Positions 52,076-61,195 of a DNA stretch of 64,000 nt are shown here, piece by piece. Each line of letters opens with the position of its first letter. Position 1 is the first letter of the stretch. The stretch is from positions 62,001 to 126,000 of the forward strand of contig JADHOC010000003.1 in the NCBI GenBank assembly GCA_016779205.1, in the 5' to 3' direction. The stretch is from Planctomycetota bacterium (GTDB lineage: Bacteria; Planctomycetota; UBA1135; GCA-002686595). The notes beneath the pieces were generated by a model. The model had not been told where the DNA came from, did not search any database, and saw only the letters and a program-made list of their open reading frames with translations. Made by a program: the position numbers and the translations under genes.

Positions 52076-55053
52076 TCGCCCTCGGTGGAGCCCGCGGACT
52101 CCTCCGCGGCCATCTCCGCCGGTGTGGCGCCATCCAGCATCGGGTCCCGCCGGACCTGGAAGGTCCGCGGCTCGCCGATCTCCTCCCGGGCCACGTCGTC
52201 GCCATCCGCGATCCCAACGAGCTGCGCGACGTAGGCGCCCTCCGGGGCCCGACCACGCCGCTCCGTGAGCTTCCGGTCCAAGGCACCGTCCCAGCGGAGG
52301 TCGTGCATCCCCGGCTCGGCCGGCACCTTGATGAGCGCGATCGGCTCGTCGCGGGGGCCTCGAATCTCCACCGCGAGTTCCCGCTCCTCCTCCCCCCGAT
52401 GGACCCAGAGGGCGAGGTCCCTGGGCTCGTTCTGTCCGCGCCACGTGGAGTCCCCGCCGCCGTAGCCGCCCACGGCCGACCGCCGCGCCCAGCGCGTCAG
52501 GTCCCCCACCGGGAGCAGGTGGCAGGGGGCGGCGAGCGCCTCCGGCGTCACCCCGCGGAGGCCGTCCACGTCGAGGGCCCAGAAGCCGCGCCCGTGGGTG
52601 GCCGCGACGAGCACGCCGTCGCGGTCATGGAGGGCCAGGTCGTGGACCGCGACCCTGGGGAGGGCCCCCTGGAGCGGCGCCCAGCTCGCGCCCCGGTCCC
52701 AGCTCATGTAGGCGCCGAGCTCCGTCCCCACGAAGAGGACGTCGGCATTCGAGGGGTCCTCGATGACATCGTTCACGGGCCCGCCGGCCTCGAGCCCCGC
52801 GCTGATGAGCCGCCAGCTCTTCCCGCTGCCGAGCTCATCGGTGGCGTAGACCAGGGGCCGGAAGTCGTCCTCCCGGTACCCGGTGAAGCTCGCGTAGGCG
52901 CGGCCTCGGTCGTGGGCGGAGAGGGTCACTCGGCTCACCCACCAGTTCGAGGGGAGCCCGGGGAACTGACCGGTCAGGTTGGACCACCCGTACCCGCCGT
53001 CGCTCGACATCTGGACGAGACCGTCGTCCGTGCCCACGAGCAGCAGCCCGGGGTCGATGGAGGACTCGGCGATCGTGGTGATCGTGCAGTGGGGCACGTT
53101 GCCGGCGATCTTGCCGGCGTCGTTGGACGTGAGGTCCGGGCTGTGGACCGGCCAGCTGTCCCCACGATCGAAGGACTTGAAGAGCCGGTTGCCGCCGAAG
53201 TAGATGATCTCGGGGTTGTGCGCCGAGATCAGGATCGGCGAGTTCCAGTTGAAGCGCAGCGCGGACTCCTCCGCCCCCTCGGGCTTCGGCGGGCGAATCC
53301 CCACCGAGGTCCCGGTGACCATGTTCCGCCGATAGATCGCGCCGAACTGCGACTCGCCGTAGACCGTGCTGGGGTCCCGGGGGTCGATCTGGGCGTAGAA
53401 CCCGTCGCCGCCCCCCACGTAGTCCCACTCGGAGGGGTGGATGCCCCTGGGGTCCCGGGAGGTGCTCGGCCCCCCCCATGTCCCGTTGTCCTGGGTCCCA
53501 CCGTACACGCGGAAAGGCTCCGACATGTCGAGGCCCACCGCATAGAACTGGGAGATCGGCAGGTTGTTGATGTGCTGCCAGCTGTCGCCGCGGTCGTAGG
53601 ACACGTGCAGCCCGCCGTCGTTCCCGAGCCAGATCTTGATGGGGTCCGCTGCGTCGACCAGCACAGCGTGGTGGTCCACGTGGACCGATCCGGCGATGCG
53701 GTCCCAGGTCGCCCCGCCGTCCTCGGTGCGGTAGAGGGGGACGCTGCACATGTAGGCGCGCTGGTCGTCCGTCGGGTCGAACCGAACCTGACCGTAGTAG
53801 TAGGCCGGGCTGCCGCCTGCGGGCTTCTCATTCACCTTGGCCCAGGTGACGCCACGGTCCGAGGACCGATAGACCTCGCCCCCGACCTGACGTTCGCGAG
53901 GTGCCTGCTGGAAGATCAGGAGGTCGACCAGCGGTGCGCTGGTCGTGCGGGCCTCTCCGCCGCGCTCGTAGGTGACCTCGACCGTCTCGCCCGCGGCCTC
54001 GTCGTCCTTGTCGACGAGCGCCAGGACCTTGAGCCACTGGAACCCGGAGTCGATGGCGCGCTTCCCCACCCGCCGGATGACGTCGCCGCGGCGCAGACCC
54101 GCCTCGCGGGCTCCCCCCCTGCGCTCGACGTCGGTCACGACGAGGGCGCCGTCCTTCCACTCCGCCTCGAGGGCCGGGCGCGCCTCACGCACCTCCACCT
54201 CGACGTTCTGGTTGGCCACCGTGGCGATGACCTCGCCGCTCCCGGGGAAGATGTCGAGGCCGATCCGGCCGATGTCGCCCTCGGGGAGCCCGCCGGCGCA
54301 CCGCTCGAAGCTGGCGCCCCCGTCCTCGGAGCGCCAGATCCCCGACCCCGGTCCGTTTCCGTCGAAGTCCCAGGCCCGGCGACGCCGCTCGTAGGACGCC
54401 GCGTAGACGAAGCGCGGGTCCGCGGCGTCGATGGCCACGTCCACGACGCCGACGTCCTCGCTCACGTGGAGCACGCAGCTCCACGTCTCGCCGCCATCCG
54501 TGGTCCGGTAGAGCCCACGCTCCTGGTTCGGCGTGTAGAGGTGGCCGAGGGCCGCGACGAGCACGTGATCAGGGTTGGAGGGGTCGACGACGATGCGGCC
54601 GATGTGGTGTGAGTCGCCGAGACCCACGTTGGCCCAGGTCTCCCCCCCGTCCGTGGACTTGTAGACTCCATCCCCCCAGTAGGAGCTCCGCTGGTTATTG
54701 GCCTCGCCCGTCCCGACCCAGATCACGTCCGGGTTCGATGGGTCCACAGCCACATCGCCGATGGAGATCGTGCCCTCCCGCTCGAACAGGCAGCGCCAGC
54801 TGGTGCCGTGGTCTGCGGTGACCCAGAGTCCCCCTGACGCGCTCGCCACCCACAGGCTCCGCGGCCGGTCCGGGTGGGATGCGAGGTCCACGATTCGACC
54901 CCCGAAGCCCGTGGGCCCGAGCGGCCGCCACTGGAACGACTCCAGGTCCAACGGGTCGGGCGCGGGGGCCTCCTGAGCAGAGACGAACGACGCACCGAAG
55001 AGGGGGGCGACGAGCAGCAGCGCGCCGTGACGGAGGAGGCGATTGGGGGTCAT
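52072..55053 (-). CDS. Secreted BNR/VPS10-like protein with inserted PDZ domain
   Basis: The 993-aa product starts at the ATG at 55053 with a signal peptide ending near GASFVSAQEAP. Asp-box motifs run from the N-terminus (TADHGTSWRC, STDGGETWAN, TTDGGETWSC, SEDGGASFER) and resume after an interruption (SSDRGVTWAK, TEDGGATWDR, SYDRGDSWQH, SFDRGDSWPV, SSDGGYGWSN, SWDRGASWAP). The interruption, ~residues 265-365, is PDZ-like: KDGALVVTDVERRGGAREAG and LRRGDVIRRVGKRAIDSGFQ, ending VTYERGGEARTTSAP. The paralogue at 21900-25082 lacks it. The C-terminal region (DLRWDGALDRKLTERRGRAP, EGAYVAQLVG) is a short beta domain. A PDZ inside a propeller suggests recruitment of a C-terminal peptide of a client; function is unknown. 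Confidence 0.88.
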   Translation of the reverse strand: MTPNRLLRHGALLLVAPLFGASFVSAQEAPAPDPLDLESFQWRPLGPTGFGGRIVDLASHPDRPRSLWVASASGGLWVTADHGTSWRCLFEREGTISIGDVAVDPSNPDVIWVGTGEANNQRSSYWGDGVYKSTDGGETWANVGLGDSHHIGRIVVDPSNPDHVLVAALGHLYTPNQERGLYRTTDGGETWSCVLHVSEDVGVVDVAIDAADPRFVYAASYERRRRAWDFDGNGPGSGIWRSEDGGASFERCAGGLPEGDIGRIGLDIFPGSGEVIATVANQNVEVEVREARPALEAEWKDGALVVTDVERRGGAREAGLRRGDVIRRVGKRAIDSGFQWLKVLALVDKDDEAAGETVEVTYERGGEARTTSAPLVDLLIFQQAPRERQVGGEVYRSSDRGVTWAKVNEKPAGGSPAYYYGQVRFDPTDDQRAYMCSVPLYRTEDGGATWDRIAGSVHVDHHAVLVDAADPIKIWLGNDGGLHVSYDRGDSWQHINNLPISQFYAVGLDMSEPFRVYGGTQDNGTWGGPSTSRDPRGIHPSEWDYVGGGDGFYAQIDPRDPSTVYGESQFGAIYRRNMVTGTSVGIRPPKPEGAEESALRFNWNSPILISAHNPEIIYFGGNRLFKSFDRGDSWPVHSPDLTSNDAGKIAGNVPHCTITTIAESSIDPGLLLVGTDDGLVQMSSDGGYGWSNLTGQFPGLPSNWWVSRVTLSAHDRGRAYASFTGYREDDFRPLVYATDELGSGKSWRLISAGLEAGGPVNDVIEDPSNADVLFVGTELGAYMSWDRGASWAPLQGALPRVAVHDLALHDRDGVLVAATHGRGFWALDVDGLRGVTPEALAAPCHLLPVGDLTRWARRSAVGGYGGGDSTWRGQNEPRDLALWVHRGEEERELAVEIRGPRDEPIALIKVPAEPGMHDLRWDGALDRKLTERRGRAPEGAYVAQLVGIADGDDVAREEIGEPRTFQVRRDPMLDGATPAEMAAEESAGSTEGD

Positions 55054-55339
55054 AGGCGCGGCCCGGGGGGGGAAGGCGACGGCTCGGGGGAGCGGCTCGG
55101 GGGGGGTGAGCCGGGAGCGAGCGCCTGCGGCGCCCGCTCCTTGAGTCTATGGGGCTGGAGCGAAGCCGGCGGGGGCGGCTGTAAGGCATTCGTGTCCCGT
55201 GACTTGTCCCGAGCCTCCCCGAGCCAGACGAGCGACGAGCGGCCAGGGGCCGACCGGAGCGCGAGGCAACCGAGGCGACGGGCGAGGCCACCCCGTGGAG
55301 AAGCGCCGCCCGGGCGATCCCGCTTCCTACACTCCATCC

Positions 55340-55657
55340 ATGAGCGACCACCCCACCGAAGAGGAGCGTGACCGCGCGGCCTGCTCGCGGCACTGGCAGC
55401 GGAGCCTGCGGCTGATCGCCGTCCTGCTCTCCATCTGGTTCACCGCCTCCTTCGGCTGCGGCATCCTGCTGCGCGAGACCCTGGACCAGTTCACGCTCCC
55501 GGGGACCGGCTTCCCCCTCGGGTTCTGGTTCGCCCAGCAGGGCGCCATCGTGATCTTCGTCGGGCTGATCGGGGTGTATGTCCTGCTCGCGTCGCGGATC
55601 GACGCGGAGCTGGACGCGGAGCGCGAGTCGATCCACGGACCGGGGGGCTCCCGATGA
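55340..55657 (+). CDS. DUF4212-type small subunit of sodium:solute symporter
   Basis: The 105-aa product from the ATG at 55340 has a charged N-terminus (HPTEEERDRAACSRHWQRSL) and two membrane segments (LIAVLLSIWFTASFGCGILL; FWFAQQGAIVIFVGLIGVYV) separated by LDQFTLPGTGFPLG. This matches the small DUF4212 subunit that accompanies VC_2705-type sodium symporters. Its TGA overlaps the ATG of the large subunit (ATGA). The frame is open upstream to 55199 but that part is not family-like. Confidence 0.88.
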   Translation: MSDHPTEEERDRAACSRHWQRSLRLIAVLLSIWFTASFGCGILLRETLDQFTLPGTGFPLGFWFAQQGAIVIFVGLIGVYVLLASRIDAELDAERESIHGPGGSR

Positions 55658-57480
55658 CCGTCCAGTCCTGGACCTACCTCCTCGTGGGGGCCACCTTCGC
55701 CCTCTACATCTACATCGCCCTGCGCTCGCGGGCGGGCTCCACGAACGAGTTCTACGTGGCCGGCGGGGGCGTCCCCCCGCTCGCCAACGGCATGGCCACC
55801 GCGGCGGACTGGATGTCCGCCGCGTCGTTCCTCTCCATGGCGGGGATCATCTCGTTCACGGGCTACGACGGCTCGGTCTACCTGCTGGGCTGGACCGGCG
55901 GGTACGTGCTCCTGGCGCTGCTCCTCGCCCCCTACCTGCGCCGCTTCGGGAAGTTCACGGTCCCCGACTTCATCGGCGACCGCTACTACAGCCGAACCGC
56001 CCGCCTGGTGGCCGTGATCGCGGCGCTGTTCGTCTCGTTCACCTATGTCGCGGGCCAAATGCGCGGGGTGGGCGTGGTGTTCTCCCGCTTCCTCGAGGTC
56101 CCCGTCAACACCGGCGTGATCATCGGGATGGCCATCGTCTTCCTGTACGCGGTCCTCGGGGGGATGAAGGGCATCACCTACACCCAGGTCGCCCAGTATT
56201 GCGTCCTCATCACGGCCTTCCTCGTCCCCGCGATCTTCCTCTCGATCGTCAGCACGGGGGATGTGATCCCCCAGCTCGGCTTCGGCGGCGACGCCGTGGG
56301 CACGGGGACCTCGCTCCTCGCCAAGCTCGACGGGCTGCACGCGGAGCTCGGGTTCGACGCGTACACCAGCGGGAGCAAGTCCACGCTGGACGTGTTCTGT
56401 ATCACCATGGCGCTGATGGTCGGCACCGCGGGCCTCCCCCACGTCATCGTCCGCTTCTACACGGTGCCGCGGGTGCGCGACGCCAGGGTGTCGGCGTTCT
56501 GGGCGCTGCTGTTCATCGCCATCCTCTACACGGCCGCCCCGGCCGTCGCGGCCTTCTCCCGCACCAACCTGATCGAGTCCGTGGAGGGTGCCCCCTACCG
56601 CGCGGCCGCGGCCAGGGAGGGTGAGACCCCCCTGCCGGAGTGGTTCAAGAACTGGGAGGACACCGACCTGATCGCCTGGGTCGACAAGAACGCCGACGGC
56701 CGCGTCCAGTACCGCCCCGGCCCCGCCTTCGAGGCCCTGCCCGGCCAGGCCAAGGTCATGCCGATCTTCACCCAGGCGCCCGGCGACCCGCTCGGGCGCG
56801 GGGAGCACGGCGAGCGGCTGCTCCAGAACTCGCCCACCGCCAACGAGAACGAGCTGTACGTCGACCGGGACATCATGGTCCTCGCCGCCCCGGAGATCGC
56901 GGCGCTGCCCAACTGGGTCATCGCGCTCGTCGCCGCCGGCGGCCTCGCCGCGGCCCTCTCCACCGCCGCAGGGCTGCTGCTCGTGGTCTCCTCCGCGGTG
57001 AGCCACGACCTCCTCAAGCGGGGCTTCGCCCGGAACCTCTCCGAACGGGGCGAGCTCATCGCCGCCCGCAGCGCCGCCGCCGTGGCGGTGGTCGTGGCTG
57101 GCATCCTCGGCATCCACCCGCCGGGCTTCGTGGCCCAGGTCGTGGCCTTCGCCTTCGGGCTCGCGGCGTCCTCCTTCTTCCCCGCCATCGTGCTCGGCAT
57201 CTTCTGGAAGCGGACCAATCGGGCGGGCGCCGTGCTGGGGATGATCGCCGGCCTGGGCTTCACGATTTCCTACATCGTCTACTTCAAGTTCCTCGGGGGC
57301 ACCAAGGACCAGCTGTGGTTCGGCATCTCCCCCGAGGGCATCGGAGCCCTCGGCGTGCTGGTGAACACCGCGGTGACGGTCGGCGTCACGCTCCTCACGC
57401 CCGCCCCGCCCGCCGAGGTGACCGAGCTGGTGGAGTCCATCCGCGCCCCGCGGCGCGACACCGGCGCCCCGGCCTCCTGA
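55654..57480 (+). CDS. Sodium:solute symporter large subunit (VC_2705/ActP-like)
   Basis: The 608-aa integral membrane protein belongs to the SSS family: STNEFYVAGGGVPPLANGMA, then TAADWMSAASFLSMAGIISF and LRRFGKFTVPDFIGDRYYS, an AVLGGMKGITYTQVAQYCVL stretch and GLAAALSTAAGLLLVVSSAV with SHDLLKRGF. About 13 hydrophobic segments are evident. A periplasmic loop at ~300-410 (EWFKNWEDTDLIAWVDKNAD) is enlarged relative to ActP, as in the two-subunit VC_2705 group. Likely substrate is acetate or another small monocarboxylate; this is family knowledge, not visible in sequence. It is coupled to the DUF4212 subunit at 55340-55657. Confidence 0.9.
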   Translation: MTVQSWTYLLVGATFALYIYIALRSRAGSTNEFYVAGGGVPPLANGMATAADWMSAASFLSMAGIISFTGYDGSVYLLGWTGGYVLLALLLAPYLRRFGKFTVPDFIGDRYYSRTARLVAVIAALFVSFTYVAGQMRGVGVVFSRFLEVPVNTGVIIGMAIVFLYAVLGGMKGITYTQVAQYCVLITAFLVPAIFLSIVSTGDVIPQLGFGGDAVGTGTSLLAKLDGLHAELGFDAYTSGSKSTLDVFCITMALMVGTAGLPHVIVRFYTVPRVRDARVSAFWALLFIAILYTAAPAVAAFSRTNLIESVEGAPYRAAAAREGETPLPEWFKNWEDTDLIAWVDKNADGRVQYRPGPAFEALPGQAKVMPIFTQAPGDPLGRGEHGERLLQNSPTANENELYVDRDIMVLAAPEIAALPNWVIALVAAGGLAAALSTAAGLLLVVSSAVSHDLLKRGFARNLSERGELIAARSAAAVAVVVAGILGIHPPGFVAQVVAFAFGLAASSFFPAIVLGIFWKRTNRAGAVLGMIAGLGFTISYIVYFKFLGGTKDQLWFGISPEGIGALGVLVNTAVTVGVTLLTPAPPAEVTELVESIRAPRRDTGAPAS

Positions 57481-57567
57481 GGCCGAGCCCCACGCCCTGA
57501 CCCCATAGTCCGCCCGGCCGCGCCGGGCGGCGCTAACCTGTGCGCCGGCGCGAGCGCGCTGGCGAAG

Positions 57568-60500
57568 GTGGTGGAAGCAGCGCAGGAACCCAAGGACGCG
57601 GAGGCACAGCGCCGGCCCGCGCATCGGCGTGCGCTGGGGTTCCTGTGGCGCTGGCTCCGCCGGGGGGCGCTCCTCCTGCTGCTCCTCGCCCTCACGGTCG
57701 CCGCCCTGTACCTCACGCGGGAGCGGACGCTCCACCCGCTCCTGGTCCGCTTCACCCCCGACCTGACCCGGGCCTTCACCCCCTTCGAGGTCTCCGTGGC
57801 GGCCATCGAGGGGGACTGGACCGGGGAGCTGAAGCTCACGGGCGTCGCCGTCCGCCCGCTGGAGGCGGACGGCCCCCTGCGCCAGGCCCGCGTCACCACC
57901 CTCGTCGCCACCGGCGACCTCCTGCGCGCCGCCCGCTTCGCCGACCCCACCGCCCTCACCCATGTCCAGGTCACGGCGCCGGTGGTCCAGCTCGACACCA
58001 CCTCCCTCGGCGAGGGAGGGTCAGAGCCGGAGGGCGCCACGCTGCCCGCGCTCCCGCCGTTCCAGATCACCGACGGGCGCCTACAGGTCGTCACCGGAGC
58101 CGACGTGATCGAGGTCACGGGGCTCGAGGTCCAGGGGTCCGGCGACTCCGGACCGCTCCAGGTCGCGGGCCGAGCCTCGGCCAACGCCTGGGCCGCCGCC
58201 GTCCGATCCAGCGTCCGCCTCGACGCGGGCGCCCTGCGCTTCGAGGGTGACCTCCTCGAGGGCCGCGTCCAGGACCTGGAGCTCTCGGCGGATCGCCTCG
58301 CCGGAGAGCTCCGCGGCAGCGACCTCTCCCTGAGCGACGGCAGGATCCAGGTGGGCGCGAACCGGGTCAGCCTCGACGACGTCGTCCTGGCCCTCGGCGG
58401 GCCCGAGGGGCTGACGATCGGCGGGCTCGTCCGCCTCGACCTCCCCCGCCTCGACGAGCTCGAGGCCACCCTGCGCGCGGTGCGCGGGGAGGCCATGGAT
58501 GGGCCCCAGACTCCGGCCCCCTCCTTCTTCGGGGCCGTGCGCGGCACGGCGGCGCTCAGCCCCGCGCCAGGGCAGATCGCCACCGGGGCGCTGGAGCTCA
58601 CGGGTGAGGACATCGTCGTCGCCGGCGTCCGGCTCGGCGCCGTGGAGGCGGAGCTGCTCGCCAGCGACGAGCGCCTGGAGGTCACGGGGCTGCGCGCGAC
58701 CGACCCCGGGCGGGTCTCCATCGAAGGCCGCGGCGACCTGGAGCTCACGTCCCGCACCCTGGACGACGTGACCCTCTCGGTTCGCATGGAGGACCCCGAG
58801 GTCTTCCTGCCGGGGGCGGACTTCATCGGTCAGCTCGAGGTCGACCTCCGGCTCTCCGGTCCGATCGAAGCCCCTGTGGGCGCCATCCGCGCCAACGCGG
58901 CGCGGCTCGCGTTCGGGGACGAGAACGTCGGCTCCCTCGCCGTCGAGGGCACCTTCGAGGGAGGCGACCTCGACATCACGCGACTCAACGCCACCACCGA
59001 ACATGGGGAACTCGTCGCGGGCGGAACGGTCCGGCTCCCCCTCGGCGGCGAGGAGCTGGCGGTCGAGGTGCGGACCCTCTCCCTGAGTCGGGGTGCCGCC
59101 CACATGGATCTCGCCGGCCCGGCCACCGTGCGCTTCGAGGGGGACGGCGTGCAGGTCGAAGGCGTGCGGCTGGAGGGACCCCTGGGCAGCCTCACGGTCT
59201 GGGCCCAGACGGGCGGACCGCAAGGGCTGCGGGCTGGTGCCACCGCGGAGGCCTTCCAACTGGACGCTGCCCTCGACGGGGTGCTCCAGGGGAGCGGGCG
59301 CGTGGGCGCCCTTGACGGCGAGGTGTTCTTCCAGCGCACTCCCCTGCGAGCGGAGGTCGATGCCACCCTGAGCGGCGCGCGGATCGCTGGGGTCGAGGAG
59401 CCCGTGGCCGCCCGGATCGACGCCTCCTGGCAGGACGGCGTCCTGGAGTTGAAGGAGGTCACCGCGAGCCTGCCGCACATGACCCTCGACCTGAGCGGGG
59501 GCGCGCCGGTCCATCTCAACGGCGGGTCCAACGGCGAAGGGCCCCTCGGCGAAGGGCCCGTCCGACTGGACGCGCGACTGCGCGTGGACGCGGACGCGCT
59601 CCGCGGGGACCTCCTGGGCGCGGCCATCCCGGAGGACCTCGTGGAGACCTCGCGCCGGGTCTCCGGCTCCATCGCGGCTGAGCTCGTCCTCTCCGGCACC
59701 TGGCGGGAGCTGACGGGCGCCGGGACGGCCAACCTCCTGGAGGTCAGCTACGTCGACGCCGAGGGCGCCCCCCTGCCCGGCCTCAAGGACCCCGTCTCCG
59801 GGGAGATCGCCGTGGTGATCGACGACGGCGTGACCCTCCGCCCGTCCGCGCTGGCCCTGGGTGACCTGGGCGTCGCGGACGGCGAGGTGCGGGTCGACCG
59901 CCCGCTCGACGTGATCGACCTGCTCGCGAATCCGGGGGCCTGGCTCGACGCTCCCCTGGACGCCACGGGCCGCTTCGCCTGCGAGGAGCTGGGGTGGATC
60001 GCCGACCTCTCGCCTGAGATCCGCGAGGCCGGCGGCACGCTGACCTTCACGGGGACGGCGACGAGCTCCCTCCGTGCGCCCACCCTCGACGGGCGGCTGA
60101 CCCTGGGCCAAGGCGCGCTCCGGGTCCGTGACGTCCCGGCCATCAAGAACGTCGAGTTCGCCCTCGCCGCCACCGCCGACCGGGTCGTGATCGAGCGCGC
60201 CTCCTTCGAGGTGGGCGCCGCGCCGGTGCGGCTCACAGGGGCCGTGGACCTCTCCACCCCGTCGCCAACCCTGGACGTGCGCCTTCGGGGCGATGAGGTC
60301 TTGCTCTACCGATCCGAGGACGCAGTGGTGCGTTCCAACATCGACCTCAGCCTCGCGGGGGCGCTGGCCGCCCTGCGACTCTCCGGGGAGGTGGCGCTCG
60401 TGGGTGGTCGCCTCCGCTCGCCGGTGGAGTTCCAGAACATCCTCGCCAGCGGCGGGAGCCGGACCCCGGAGGCCGTCCGTCGCGGGCTGCGGCTCCCCTC

Positions 60501-61191
60501 CCTGGGTCCTGAATCAGTGGCCCTCGACGTCCGCGTGACCACGGCAGATCCCATGGCGATCGAGGGCCGCCTCACCCGCGGCCAGGTCCGCGCCGACCTC
60601 TCCCTCTCCGGAGACCTCTCCCACCCCATCCCCTCTGGCCAGCTCTTCGTCGCCCCCCTGGAGGTGGCGCTCCCCGCGGGGACCCTGCGCTTCCCCACGG
60701 GCCTCATCCGCTTCGATCCCGCCGACCCCGACATCCCGGAGCTGGAGCTGATCGGCACCACCCGGCTGGCGGGCTACGACGTGACGGTCGAGATCTCGGG
60801 CGACTACGACCAGGCGGTGGTCGACTTCAGCTCGTATCCCCCGCTCGTCCCCGACGACCTCGTCATGCTCGTGCTGTCGGGCCGGCCGCCGGGAACGGCC
60901 CGGGGCGCCCGGGCCGCCGGGCAGACCGTCGCCCTCTACGTGGCCCGCGACCTGGTCCAGGGCTGGTTCGACTCCGGCGGCTTCGACGACAGCGACAGGG
61001 AGTCGTTCGTGGATCGCCTCGAGGTGGTCTCCGGCCGCGACGTGTCGCGCTCGGGGGTCCTCACGATGCAGGCCACCTACCGGCTGCGCGAGGGCCTCGC
61101 CCGCGAGCGCGACGCGGTGTACCTGGTCATGGAGCGCGACTCCTTCGAGGACTACAACGTCGGCCTTCGCCTTGTCCTGAGGCTCAAGTAG
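57568..61191 (+). CDS. TamB-domain translocation/assembly protein
   Basis: The 1207-aa protein starts at a GTG at 57568. It has an N-terminal membrane anchor (RRGALLLLLLALTVAALYLT, ~33-52), then a long beta-rich region built of AsmA/TamB-type strands (FEVSVAAIEGDWTGELKLTG). The C-terminal TamB/DUF490 domain includes IRFDPADPDIPELELIGTTR, then VDFSSYPPLVPDDLVMLVLS and YNVGLRLVLRLK. TamB-like proteins form a periplasmic groove that moves lipid, and may assist outer-membrane protein assembly, with a BamA/TamA partner. That partner follows four bases later. Length is near the E. coli TamB size (about 1260). The next GTG in frame at 57571 is an alternative start. Confidence 0.9.
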   Translation: MVEAAQEPKDAEAQRRPAHRRALGFLWRWLRRGALLLLLLALTVAALYLTRERTLHPLLVRFTPDLTRAFTPFEVSVAAIEGDWTGELKLTGVAVRPLEADGPLRQARVTTLVATGDLLRAARFADPTALTHVQVTAPVVQLDTTSLGEGGSEPEGATLPALPPFQITDGRLQVVTGADVIEVTGLEVQGSGDSGPLQVAGRASANAWAAAVRSSVRLDAGALRFEGDLLEGRVQDLELSADRLAGELRGSDLSLSDGRIQVGANRVSLDDVVLALGGPEGLTIGGLVRLDLPRLDELEATLRAVRGEAMDGPQTPAPSFFGAVRGTAALSPAPGQIATGALELTGEDIVVAGVRLGAVEAELLASDERLEVTGLRATDPGRVSIEGRGDLELTSRTLDDVTLSVRMEDPEVFLPGADFIGQLEVDLRLSGPIEAPVGAIRANAARLAFGDENVGSLAVEGTFEGGDLDITRLNATTEHGELVAGGTVRLPLGGEELAVEVRTLSLSRGAAHMDLAGPATVRFEGDGVQVEGVRLEGPLGSLTVWAQTGGPQGLRAGATAEAFQLDAALDGVLQGSGRVGALDGEVFFQRTPLRAEVDATLSGARIAGVEEPVAARIDASWQDGVLELKEVTASLPHMTLDLSGGAPVHLNGGSNGEGPLGEGPVRLDARLRVDADALRGDLLGAAIPEDLVETSRRVSGSIAAELVLSGTWRELTGAGTANLLEVSYVDAEGAPLPGLKDPVSGEIAVVIDDGVTLRPSALALGDLGVADGEVRVDRPLDVIDLLANPGAWLDAPLDATGRFACEELGWIADLSPEIREAGGTLTFTGTATSSLRAPTLDGRLTLGQGALRVRDVPAIKNVEFALAATADRVVIERASFEVGAAPVRLTGAVDLSTPSPTLDVRLRGDEVLLYRSEDAVVRSNIDLSLAGALAALRLSGEVALVGGRLRSPVEFQNILASGGSRTPEAVRRGLRLPSLGPESVALDVRVTTADPMAIEGRLTRGQVRADLSLSGDLSHPIPSGQLFVAPLEVALPAGTLRFPTGLIRFDPADPDIPELELIGTTRLAGYDVTVEISGDYDQAVVDFSSYPPLVPDDLVMLVLSGRPPGTARGARAAGQTVALYVARDLVQGWFDSGGFDDSDRESFVDRLEVVSGRDVSRSGVLTMQATYRLREGLARERDAVYLVMERDSFEDYNVGLRLVLRLK

Positions 61192-61195
61192 CGCC

